Shown: positions 1 to 10,938 of the stretch, in pieces
Position numbering within the stretch: position 1 is the stretch's first letter
Layout of the letters: the number at the start of each line of letters is the position of its first letter
From: Apostichopus japonicus
Lineage: Eukaryota; Echinodermata; Holothuroidea; Aspidochirotida; Stichopodidae
Length of the DNA: 64,000 nt
Direction: 5' to 3'
NCBI RefSeq assembly: GCF_037975245.1
Contig: NC_092576.1
Span: forward strand, 32,032,611-32,096,610
Position numbers and translations under genes: made by a program
Notes under the pieces: generated by a model
Database searches by the model: none
Seen by the model: only the letters and a program-made list of their open reading frames with translations
Told to the model about the DNA's origin: nothing

Positions 1-938
1 CTTTACAGCTAGTTCATGCAGAACCTGTAAGCAAAACTGAATATAGTTGTCCAGTTTTTTTATCAGGCCGATATGGAATTCCAATGCTATGATTGACATG
101 ACCATCATCATAATAGCTGTTGCTTCAGACCATGCTATTTCTATATTTCTGGCCGATTCTTTGTTTTGCAGCCTAAAAATTGCTTGATATGGGACGGGTT
201 CAGTAGACAGTACAATATTTCACCTGTTATATGAGGTATTGACTATGTCCATTCTGATATATTTTATATTCTTAGGTTATAGATTATATAGTAATATATT
301 GTGTATTTTAGCATGATGGAAGCTTTCCCGTATTTGGCCATATGCTCATCAATGGCTGAAGGGGTTTTTAACCTTCATGTACTCTATAGTCTGACAGTAG
401 CTTGATCTAAGAACCTTGTGATGACAAAGTGGGATACACAGCTTCTGAATGGCACCTCTGCCCTAAATGTCTTGACTGACCAATACACGATAGCGTAATA
501 TAGTTAACATGCAGCTACCACAACTAACGTTGTTTAGATACAATTTAAAAAAAAGGTGTACTAGGGCTTATTGAATCATGTTTGTGAAATTTACCATAGC
601 CCCACAAAAGTATCCATGGTCAAATCATCTGTGTGAAACAATGCAAATCTACAGTTTGCACCACATTTGACTGTATGTATGTCCCGATTCTGACCAACAA
701 TTGAATGCACCATGCACTAAATCATGTGTGTGAAAATCATCAAAACTGCTTGGTATGGGACGGGTTCAGTAGAATATTTTCACCTGTTATATGAGGGATT
801 CAATATGCATATTCTGTTATATTTTATATTCTTAGGGTATATAGATTACATCTATTGTGTATTCTAGCTTGTATAGTTTAATACCCATACCTATAATTAT
901 TGTCTTAAATTAATTTACCAAAATATTATGGTACATAC

Positions 939-989
939 CATAGTATTCATTTCCTCCTGAGGCACTTCATCATGCTCTTCATTAGTTGT
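939..989 (-). CDS. Amplified acidic 17-aa exon, copy 1
   Basis: On the minus strand a 51-nt exon starts after a TTTTTGCAG acceptor (complement of 990-998) and ends at ATG followed by GTATGTAC. It begins and ends in phase 0 and reads TTNEEHDEVPQEEMNTM. This copy has a silent GTA-to-GTG change in the Val codon. It is the most downstream copy visible. Membership in the upstream SET gene is inferred from matching phase and short distance. Confidence 0.7.
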
Positions 990-1871
990 CTGCAAAAAGT
1001 ACAATCAGTGAATTATTGATCTTGATTGAAATAAATATAATGCTTAGAGATTTAGGACCTGTCTATATTGGGGTGTGTTATTAAAATGATCAAGAATTTC
1101 CACACAATTGGCATCCATACAGGAGTGTATTATCAATATAATTACCACTCGGTTCCGGGGACCACCAATTGCCTTATCTGATGGAACATTTCCCCCGTAT
1201 TAGGCCATATATGCTCATCAATGGCTGAAGAGGATTAACCTACTGTATAGTCTGACAGTAGCTTGATCTAGGAACCCTGTGATGACAAAGTGGGATACAC
1301 AGCTTCTGAATGGCACCTCTGCCCTAAATGTCTTGACTGACCAATACACGATAGCGTAATATAGTTAACATGCAGCTACCACAACTAACGTTGTTTAGAT
1401 ACAATTTAAAAAAAAAGGTGTACTAGGGCTTATTGAATCATGTTTGTGAAATTTACCACAGCCCCACAAAAGTATCCATGGTCAAATCATCTGTGTGAAA
1501 CAATGCAAATCTACAGTTTGCACCACATTTGACTGTATGTATGTCCCGATTCTGACCAACAATTGAATGTACCATGCACTGAATCATGTGTGTGAAAATC
1601 ATCATAGCTGACACAGCGTATAGATACTGCTTCAGACTATGCTATTTCTATATTTCTGGTCGATCCTTTGTTTCACAGCCTCAAAACTGCTTGGTATGGA
1701 ACAGGTTCAGTAGAATATTTTCACCTGTTCTATATGAGGGATTCAATATGCCCATTCTGATATATTTTATATTTTTATGGTATATATATTGTGTATTCTA
1801 GCTTGTATAGTATAATACCAATGCCTATAATTATTGTCTAAATTAATTTACCAAAATATTTTAGTACATAC

Positions 1872-1922
1872 CATAGTATTCATTTCCTCCTGAGGTACTT
1901 CATCCTGCTCTTCATTAGTTGT
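1872..1922 (-). CDS. Amplified acidic 17-aa exon, copy 2
   Basis: Same 51-nt phase-0 exon with intact acceptor and donor. One base differs from the consensus and changes His6 to Gln (TTNEEQDEVPQEEMNTM). The frame stays open. Confidence 0.7.
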
Positions 1923-2736
1923 CTGCAAAAGGTACAATCAGTGAATTATTGATCTTGATTGAAAGAAATATAATGCTTAGAGATTTAGGACCTGTCTTTA
2001 TTGGGATGTGTTCTTAAAATGATCAAGAATGTAACAATTGGCATCCATACATGGTGTGTACAATATCAATAATTACCGCTCTGTTCCTGGGACCACCAAT
2101 GCAATATTCTTTATCTGATGGAGCCTTTCCCCCGTATGAGGCCATATGTTCAATGCATAGCTGGAGAGAATTTTAACCTACGGTATAGTCTGACAGTAGT
2201 TTGATCTAGGAACCTTGTGATGACAAAGTGGGATACACAGCTTCTGAATGGCACCTCTGCCCTAAATGTCTTGACTGACCAATACATGATAGCGTAATAT
2301 AGTTAACATGCAGCTACCACAACTGACGTTGTTTAGATACAATTTAAAAAAAATTGTACTAGGGCTTATTGAATCATGTTTGTGAAATTTACCATAGCCC
2401 CACAAAAGTATCCATGGTCAAATCATCTGTGTGAAACAATGCAAATCTACAGTTTGCACCACATTTGACTGTATGTATGTCCCGATTCTGACCAACAATT
2501 GAATGCACCATGCACTAAATCATGTGTGTGAAAATCATCAAAACTGCTTGGTATGGGACGGGTTCAGTAGAATATTTTCACCTGTTATATGAGGGATTCA
2601 ATATGCATATTCTGTTATATTTTATATTCTTAGGGTATATAGATTACATCTATTGTGTATTCTAGCTTGTATAGTTTAATACCCATACCTATAATTATTG
2701 TCTTAAATTAATTTACCAAAATATTATGGTACATAC

Positions 2737-2787
2737 CATAGTATTCATTTCCTCCTGAGGCACTTCAACATGCTCTTCATTAGTTGT
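2737..2787 (-). CDS. Amplified acidic 17-aa exon, copy 3
   Basis: Same 51-nt phase-0 exon and splice sites. It differs from consensus by Asp7 to Val (TTNEEHVEVPQEEMNTM) and by the silent Val codon change shared with copy 1. Copies 1 and 3 both follow units lacking 72 bp, so they probably derive from one sub-family. Confidence 0.7.
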
Positions 2788-3663
2788 CTGCAAAAAGTAC
2801 AATCAGTGAATTATTGATCTTGATTGAAATAAATATAATGCTTAGAGATTTAGGACCTGCCTATATTGGGGTGTGTTATTAAAATGATCAAGAATTTCCA
2901 CACAATTGGCATCCATACAGGAGTGTATTATCAATATTATTACCACTCGGTTCAGGGGACCACCAATTGCCTTCCTTATCTGATGGAACATTTCCCCCGT
3001 ATATGCTCATCAATGGCTGAAGAGGATTAACCTACTGTATAGTCTGACAGTAGCTTGATCTAGGAACCCTGTGATGACAAAGTGGGATACACAGCTTCTG
3101 AATGGCACCTCTGCCCTAAATGTCTTGACTGACCAATACACGATAGCGTAATATAGTTAACATGCAGCTACCACAACTAACGTTGTTTAGATACAATTTA
3201 ATTAAAAGATGTACTAGGGCTTATTGAATCATGTTTGTGAAATTTACCATAGCCCCACAAAAGTATCCATCCTCAAATCATCTGTGTGAAACAATGCAAA
3301 TCTACAGTTTGCACCACATTTGACTGTATGTATGTCCCGATTCTGACCAACAATTGAATGTACCATGCACTGAATCATGTGTGTGAAAATCATCATAGCT
3401 GACACAGCGTATAGATACTGCTTCAGACTATGCTATTTCTATATTTCTGGTCGATCCTTTGTTTCGCAGCCTCAAAACTGCTTGGTATGGGACGGTTTCA
3501 GTAGAATATTTTCACCTGTTATATGAGGGATTTATATTCTGTTATATTTTATATTCTTAGGGTATATAGATTACATCTATTGTGTATTCTAGCTTGTATA
3601 GTTTAATACCCATACCTATAATTATTGTCTTAAATTAATTTACCAAAATATTATGGTACATAC

Positions 3664-3714
3664 CATAGTATTCATTTCCTCCTGAGGTACTTCATCATGC
3701 TCTTCATTAGTTGT
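3664..3714 (-). CDS. Amplified acidic 17-aa exon, copy 4
   Basis: Consensus copy, TTNEEHDEVPQEEMNTM, with intact GCAG acceptor and GTATGT donor on the minus strand. Confidence 0.7.
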
Positions 3715-4600
3715 CTGCAAAAAGTACAATCAGTGAATTATTGATCTTGATTGAAATAAATATAATGCTTAGAGATTTAGGACCTGTCTATATTGGGGTG
3801 TGTTATTAAAATGATCAAGAATGTCCACACAATTGGCATCCATACAGGAGTGTATTATCAATATTATTACCACTCGGTTCCGGGGACCACCAATTGCCTT
3901 CCTTATCTGATGGAACATTTCCCCCGTATTAGGCCATATATGCTCATCAATGGCTGAAGAGGATTAACCTACTGTATAGTCTGACAGTAGCTTGATCTAG
4001 GAACCCTGTGATGACAAAGTGGGATACACAGCTTCTGAATGGCACCTCTGCCCTAAATGTCTTGACTGACCAATACACGATAGCGTAATATAGTTAACAT
4101 GCAGCTACCACAACTAACGTTGTTTAGATACAATTTAATTAAAAGATGTACTAGGGCTTATTGAATCATGTTTGTGAAATTTACCATAGCCCCACAAAAG
4201 TATCCATCCTCAAATCATCTGTGTGAAACAATGCAAATCTACAGTTTGCACCACATTTGACTGTATGTATGTCCCGATTCTGACCAACAATTGAATGTAC
4301 CATGCACTGAATCATGTGTGTGAAAATCATCATAGCTGACACAGCGTATAGATACTGCTTCAGACTATGCTATTTCTATATTTCTGGTCGATCCTTTGTT
4401 TCGCAGCCTCAAAACTGCTTGGTATGGGACGGTTTCAGTAGAATATTTTCACCTGTTATATGAGGGATTTATATTCTGTTATATTTTATATTCTTAGGGT
4501 ATATAGATTACATCTATTGTGTATTCTAGCTTGTATAGTTTAATACCCATACCTATAATTATTGTCTTAAATTAATTTACCAAAATATTATGGTACATAC

Positions 4601-4651
4601 CATAGTATTCATTTCCTCCTGAGGTACTTCATCATGCTCTTCATTAGTTGT
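4601..4651 (-). CDS. Amplified acidic 17-aa exon, copy 5
   Basis: Consensus copy with intact splice signals. The next unit downstream in coordinates is the first of the 1327-bp type. Confidence 0.7.
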
Positions 4652-5073
4652 CTGCAAAAAGTACAATCAGTGAATTATTGATCTTGATTGAAATAAATAT
4701 AATGCTTAGAGATTTAGGACCTGTCTATATTGGGGTGTGTTATTAAAATGATCAAGAATGTCCACACAATTGGCATCCATACAGGAGTGTATTATCAATA
4801 TTATTACCACTCGGTTCCGGGGACCACCAATTGCCTTCCTTATCTGATGGAACATTTCCCCCGTATTAGGCCATATATGCTCATCAATGGCTGAAGAGGA
4901 TTAACCTACTGTATAGTCTGACAGTAGCTTGATCTAGGAACCTTGTGATGACAAAGTGGGATACACAGCTTCTGAATGGCACCTCTGCCCTAAATGTCTT
5001 GACTGACCAATACTGTCATAAAAGTGTAATAATGTTAACATACAGCTACCACGACTGAAGGTGTTTAGATATT

Positions 5074-5455
5074 ATACAACACCTAATTATATTCCGGCCA
5101 TTTGATTGGTCCATTGCTCGTCGATTGCATGCAAAATCCGCTCTATTGCACTCTATGAAATAGAACCATGTGCTATACTTTTTTGATAGCACTTTTTTCA
5201 ATGGTAAGAGAGCATAGAAACCTGTCTGTTCAAAAAAATCTGTTGCATGAGTGCATTTTACATCCAATTATATCCAAATTTGAAGGTGTTGTATGAAACA
5301 AATAATGAATGGTTTCCATTTGTGCAATAGTACAAATATTACATTCGTTGAAAAATGTAATTTGTTCCATTCAACTCAGCTGCGCCTCGTTGAATGGAAC
5401 TTTCCATCTTTTAACTCATGAAATATTTGCACTATTGCACTCATAACCATCTATA
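5074..5455. mobile_element. Nested hairpin-forming insertion in the array unit, copy 1
   Basis: About 380 bp present in only some units. The left part is bounded by ATACAACACC and, internally, its reverse complement GGTGTTGTAT (about 5284-5297), like terminal inverted repeats. The right part is an imperfect palindrome: GTTCCATTCAAC at 5364-5375 pairs with GTTGAATGGAAC at 5389-5400, and pairing continues outward through TGCAATAG and CTATTGCA. No transposase is present. A 73-codon minus-strand ORF in it (5046-5267) repeats unchanged with the unit and is not taken as a gene. It is best read as a non-autonomous DNA element or two nested ones. Confidence 0.6.
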
Positions 5456-5927
5456 ATTTGTATACTATCTTAAAGAAAGGTGTACTATTGAATCATGTTT
5501 GTGAAATTTACCATAGCCCCACAAAAGTATCCATCCTCAAATCATCTGTGTGAAACAATGCAAATCTACAGTTTGCACCACATTTGACTGTATGTATGTC
5601 CCGATTCTGACCAACAATTGAATGTACCATGCACTGAATCATGTGTGTGAAAATCATCATAGCTGACACAGCGTATAGATACTGCTTCAGACTATGCTAT
5701 TTCTATATTTCTGGTCGATCCTTTGTTTCGCAGCCTCAAAACTGCTTGGTATGGGACGGGTTCAGTAGAATATTTTCACCTGTTATATGAGGGATTTATA
5801 TTCTGTTATATTTTATATTCTTAGGGTATATAGATTACATCTATTGTGTATTCTAGCTTGTATAGTTTAATACCCATACCTATAATTATTGTCTTAAATT
5901 AATTTACCAAAATATTATGGTACATAC

Positions 5928-5978
5928 CATAGTATTCATTTCCTCCTGAGGTACTTCATCATGCTCTTCATTAGTTGT
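5928..5978 (-). CDS. Amplified acidic 17-aa exon, copy 6
   Basis: Consensus copy with intact splice signals, inside a 1327-bp unit. Confidence 0.7.
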
Positions 5979-6400
5979 CTGCAAAAAGTACAATCAGTGA
6001 ATTATTGATCTTGATTGAAATAAATATAATGCTTAGAGATTTAGGACCTGTCTATATTGGGGTGTGTTATTAAAATGATCAAGAATGTCCACACAATTGG
6101 CATCCATACAGGAGTGTATTATCAATATTATTACCACTCGGTTCCGGGGACCACCAATTGCCTTCCTTATCTGATGGAACATTTCCCCCGTATTAGGCCA
6201 TATATGCTCATCAATGGCTGAAGAGGATTAACCTACTGTATAGTCTGACAGTAGCTTGATCTAGGAACCTTGTGATGACAAAGTGGGATACACAGCTTCT
6301 GAATGGCACCTCTGCCCTAAATGTCTTGACTGACCAATACTGTCATAAAAGTGTAATAATGTTAACATACAGCTACCACGACTGAAGGTGTTTAGATATT

Positions 6401-6782
6401 ATACAACACCTAATTATATTCCGGCCATTTGATTGGTCCATTGCTCGTCGATTGCATGCAAAATCCGCTCTATTGCACTCTATGAAATAGAACCATGTGC
6501 TATACTTTTTTGATAGCACTTTTTTCAATGGTAAGAGAGCATAGAAACCTGTCTGTTCAAAAAAATCTGTTGCATGAGTGCATTTTACATCCAATTATAT
6601 CCAAATTTGAAGGTGTTGTATGAAACAAATAATGAATGGTTTCCATTTGTGCAATAGTACAAATATTACATTCGTTGAAAAATGTAATTTGTTCCATTCA
6701 ACTCAGCTGCGCCTCGTTGAATGGAACTTTCCATCTTTTAACTCATGAAATATTTGCACTATTGCACTCATAACCATCTATA
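6401..6782. mobile_element. Nested hairpin insertion, copy 2
   Basis: Identical position and sequence to the insertion at 5074-5455, 1327 bp away. It was multiplied together with the array unit, not inserted independently. Confidence 0.6.
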
Positions 6783-7254
6783 ATTTGTATACTATCTTAA
6801 AGAAAGGTGTACTATTGAATCATGTTTGTGAAATTTACCATAGCCCCACAAAAGTATCCATCCTCAAATCATCTGTGTGAAACAATGCAAATCTACAGTT
6901 TGCACCACATTTGACTGTATGTATGTCCCGATTCTGACCAACAATTGAATGTACCATGCACTGAATCATGTGTGTGAAAATCATCATAGCTGACACAGCG
7001 TATAGATACTGCTTCAGACTATGCTATTTCTATATTTCTGGTCGATCCTTTGTTTCACAGCCTCAAAACTGCTTGGTATGGGACGGGTTCAGTAGAATAT
7101 TTTCACCTGTTATATGAGGGATTTATATTCTGTTATATTTTATATTCTTAGGGTATATAGATTACATCTATTGTGTATTCTAGCTTGTATAGTTTAATAC
7201 CCATACCTATAATTATTGTCTTAAATTAATTTACCAAAATATTATGGTACATAC

Positions 7255-7305
7255 CATAGTATTCATTTCCTCCTGAGGTACTTCATCATGCTCTTCATTA
7301 GTTGT
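7255..7305 (-). CDS. Amplified acidic 17-aa exon, copy 7
   Basis: Consensus copy with intact splice signals, exactly 1327 bp from copy 6. Confidence 0.7.
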
Positions 7306-7727
7306 CTGCAAAAAGTACAATCAGTGAATTATTGATCTTGATTGAAATAAATATAATGCTTAGAGATTTAGGACCTGTCTATATTGGGGTGTGTTATTAA
7401 AATGATCAAGAATGTCCACACAATTGGCATCCATACAGGAGTGTATTATCAATATTATTACCACTCGGTTCCGGGGACCACCAATTGCCTTCCTTATCTG
7501 ATGGAACATTTCCCCCGTATTAGGCCATATATGCTCATCAATGGCTGAAGAGGATTAACCTACTGTATAGTCTGACAGTAGCTTGATCTAGGAACCTTGT
7601 GATGACAAAGTGGGATACACAGCTTCTGAATGGCACCTCTGCCCTAAATGTCTTGACTGACCAATACTGTCATAAAAGTGTAATAATGTTAACATACAGC
7701 TACCACGACTGAAGGTGTTTAGATATT

Positions 7728-8109
7728 ATACAACACCTAATTATATTCCGGCCATTTGATTGGTCCATTGCTCGTCGATTGCATGCAAAATCCGCTCTAT
7801 TGCACTCTATGAAATAGAACCATGTGCTATACTTTTTTGATAGCACTTTTTTCAATGGTAAGAGAGCATAGAAACCTGTCTGTTCAAAAAAATCTGTTGC
7901 ATGAGTGCATTTTACATCCAATTATATCCAAATTTGAAGGTGTTGTATGAAACAAATAATGAATGGTTTCCATTTGTGCAATAGTACAAATATTACATTC
8001 GTTGAAAAATGTAATTTGTTCCATTCAACTCAGCTGCGCCTCGTTGAATGGAACTTTCCATCTTTTAACTCATGAAATATTTGCACTATTGCACTCATAA
8101 CCATCTATA
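7728..8109. mobile_element. Nested hairpin insertion, copy 3
   Basis: Third identical copy, 1327 bp from copy 2. It supplies an intact empty site for the DIRS insertion found in copy 4. Confidence 0.6.
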
Positions 8110-8588
8110 ATTTGTATACTATCTTAAAGAAAGGTGTACTATTGAATTGTGTTTGTGATATTTATCATAGCCCCACAAAAGTATCCATCCTCAAATCATC
8201 TGTGTGAAACAATGCAGATCTACAGTTTGCACCACATTTGACTGTATGTATGTCCCGATTCTGACCAACAATTGAATGTACCATGCACTGAATCATGTGT
8301 GTGAAAATCATCATAGCTGACACAGCATATAGATACTGCTTCAGACTATGCTATTTCTATATTTCTGGTCGATCCTTTGTTTCGCAGCCTCAAAACTGCT
8401 TGGTATGGGACGGGTTCAGTAGAATATTTTCACCTGTTATATGAGGGATTCAATATGCATATTCTGTTATATTTTATATTCTTAGGGTATATAGATTACA
8501 TCTATTGTGTATTCTAGCTTGTATAGTTTAATACCCATACCTATAATTATTGTCTTAAATTAATTTACCAAAATATTATGGTACATAC

Positions 8589-8639
8589 CATAGTATTCAT
8601 TTCCTCCTGAGGTACTTCATCATGCTCTTCATTAGTTGT
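8589..8639 (-). CDS. Amplified acidic 17-aa exon, copy 8
   Basis: Consensus copy with intact splice signals. The intron side of this unit shares a base change (AGTAAATT instead of AGTGAATT) with copies 9 and 10. Confidence 0.7.
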
Positions 8640-9535
8640 CTGCAAAAAGTACAATCAGTAAATTATTGATCTTGATTGAAATAAATATAATGCTTAGAGA
8701 TTTAGGACCTGTCTATATTGGGGTGTGTTATTAAAATGATCAAGAATGTCCACACAAATGGCATCCATACAGGAGTGTATTATCAATATTATTACCACTC
8801 GGTTCCGGGGACCACCAATTGCCTTCCTTATCTGATGGAACATTTCCCCCGTATTAGGCCATATATGCTCATCAATGGCTGAAGAGGATTAACCTACTGT
8901 ATAGTCTGACAGTAGCTTGATCTAGGAACCTTGTATTGACAAAGTGGGATACACAGCTTCTGAATGGCACCTCTGCCCTAAATGTCTTGACTGACCAATA
9001 CACGATAGCGTAATATAGTTAACATGCAGCTACCACAACTGACGTTGTTTAGATACAATTTAATTAAAAGATGTACTAGGGCTTATTGAATCATGTTTGT
9101 GAAATTTATCATAGCCCCACAAAAGTATCCATCCTCAAATCATCTGTGTGAAACAATGCAAATCTACAGTTTGCACCACATTTGACTGTATGTATGTCCC
9201 GATTCTGACCAACAATTGAATGCACCATGCACTGAATCATGTGTGTGAAAATCATCATAGCTGACACAGCGTATAGATACTGCTTCAGACTATGCTATTT
9301 CTATATTTCTGGTCGATCCTTTGTTTCGCAGCCTCAAAACTGCTTGGTATGGGACGGGTTCAGTAGAATATTTTCACCTGTTATATGAGGGATTTATATT
9401 CTGTTATATTTTATATTCTTAGGGTATATAGATTACATCTATTGTGTATTCTAGCTTGTATAGTTTAATACCCATACCTATAATTATTGTCTTAAATTAA
9501 TTTACCAAAATATTATGGTACATACCATAGTATTC

Positions 9536-9586
9536 ATTTCCTCCTGAGGTACTTCATCATGCTCTTCATTAGTTGTCTGCAAAAAG
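9536..9586 (-). CDS. Amplified acidic 17-aa exon, copy 9
   Basis: Consensus copy with intact splice signals. It is the last copy before the DIRS insertion, which lies about 600 bp away in the intron between this exon and copy 10. Confidence 0.7.
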
Positions 9587-9998
9587 TACAATCAGTAAAT
9601 TATTGATCTTGATTGAAATAAATATAATGCTTAGAGATTTAGGACCTGTCTATATTGGGGTGTGTTATTAAAATGATCAAGAATTTTCACACAATTGGCA
9701 TCCATACAGGAGTGTATTATCAATATAATCACCACTCGGTTCAGGGGACCACCAATTGCCTTCCTTATCTAATGGAACATTTCCCCCGTATTAGGCCATA
9801 TATGCTCATCAATGGCTGAAGAGGATTAACCTACTGTATAGTCTGACAGTAGCTTGATCTAGGAACCTTGTGATGACAAAGTGGGATACACAGCTTCTGA
9901 ATGGCACCTCTGCCCTAAATGTCTTGACTGACCAATACTGTCATAAAAGTGTAATAATTTTAACATGCAGCTACCACGACTGAAGGTGTTTAGATATT

Positions 9999-10188
9999 AT
10001 ACAACACCTAATTATATTCCGGCCATTTGATTGGTCAATTGCTCATCGATTGCATGCAAAATCCGCTCTATTGCACTCTATGAAATAGAACCTTGTGCTA
10101 TACTTTTTTGATAGCACTTTTTTTCAATGGTAAGAGAGCATAGAAACCTGTCTGTTCAAAAAAATCTGTTGCATGAGTGCATTTTACA
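9999..10188. mobile_element. Nested hairpin insertion, copy 4, left part (split by DIRS)
   Basis: Left part of the fourth copy, ending at ATTTTACA. The sequence resumes at 16739 with TCCAATTATATCC. The intact copies read ATTTTACATCCAATTATA across this point, so the DIRS element split this copy without duplicating or deleting bases. Confidence 0.65.
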
Positions 10189-10324
10189 ATTTACTTCGCT
10201 CCTCTCTTACCTGTCTCCCACTCCACTATTGCACTTTCCTATCTACCTAACTACACATTTGGAATATTTTAGCACTGCGCCCTCGCTCCCTAGGCACCGC
10301 CCACTAACTCCTCCTTCCGAATCT
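10189..10324 (+). repeat. DIRS left inverted terminal repeat
   Basis: From CCTGTCTCCCACTCCACT to CTCCTTCCGAATCT this pairs without visible gaps with the right end (16579 to about 16693). The outermost about 26 bp (ATTTACTTCGCTCCTCTCTT) differ from the right end, as is usual for DIRS. Confidence 0.93.
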
Positions 10325-10938
10325 ACCAGCCAGGAAGAAACACTACATTTTTGTGAACGAAATCTTTTCAATTTTTCGAACGCTTTTTGGACAAGTTTTG
10401 GGACTTTTTCACAGATCTGCAGATCCTAGAAGACATTTCCAACACTTCCTTAGAAGCACTGCTTAAGTATCCTTTTAAATTCGATCTTTTCACCATTTTC
10501 TCATGCCCATTCTGTACACGTTTTTAGACCATATACATGTTACTGTGGGTACCAGATGCGCGATTTTCATAGTCACGCGAATCTCGTCCAGTGGCCGTTT
10601 TGGCTCAGCTGTTTTCTCCCCTTGCACCCTTCGGTGCTGCTGTTTAGCCTAGACAGGGCTTAGGCCCTCCTGAGCCGTTTTTTGCGACCACCTAGGCTGT
10701 GGGGAAACTTGTACCCGTTTTTCTAGACGTGTTTGTCTTTTTGCCTTAACACTAGGCTCGGTTTTTGTACGATAGGATACGACTTTTGTACGTTAGGCTA
10801 GAGGCTAGGCCTCAAAAAAAAAAAAAAAAAAAGTTGCGACCTTTACGGTCTGAATCATTGTTCCCTTGCCCCAAGTGGTTCTTCCATGAGGGGAAGGCAT
10901 TTTGTATGTTTTTGTGTGTTCCTTAACGATCTTTTCAG
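10325..10938 (+). other. DIRS 5' untranslated leader
   Basis: Non-coding stretch between the left terminal repeat and the gag-like ORF. It includes a 19-base A run at 10814-10832. A pyrimidine-rich CTTTTCAG directly precedes the gag ATG, resembling a splice acceptor, but no use is shown. Confidence 0.6.

Noticed and set aside
5046-5267. 73-codon minus-strand ORF repeated exactly at 6373-6594 and 7700-7921
   Set aside because: It lies in the nested insertion and is copied with the array. It has no splice sites, no domain, and runs through the inverted-repeat element.
8102-9300. Possible second exon in each array unit (GTAG|ATTTGCATTGTTTCACAC to GGGGCTATG|GTAAAT on the minus strand)
   Set aside because: It has an open frame with acceptor- and donor-like ends, but its phase (one base in, two out) does not fit between phase-0 exons, and the 51-bp exons join without it.
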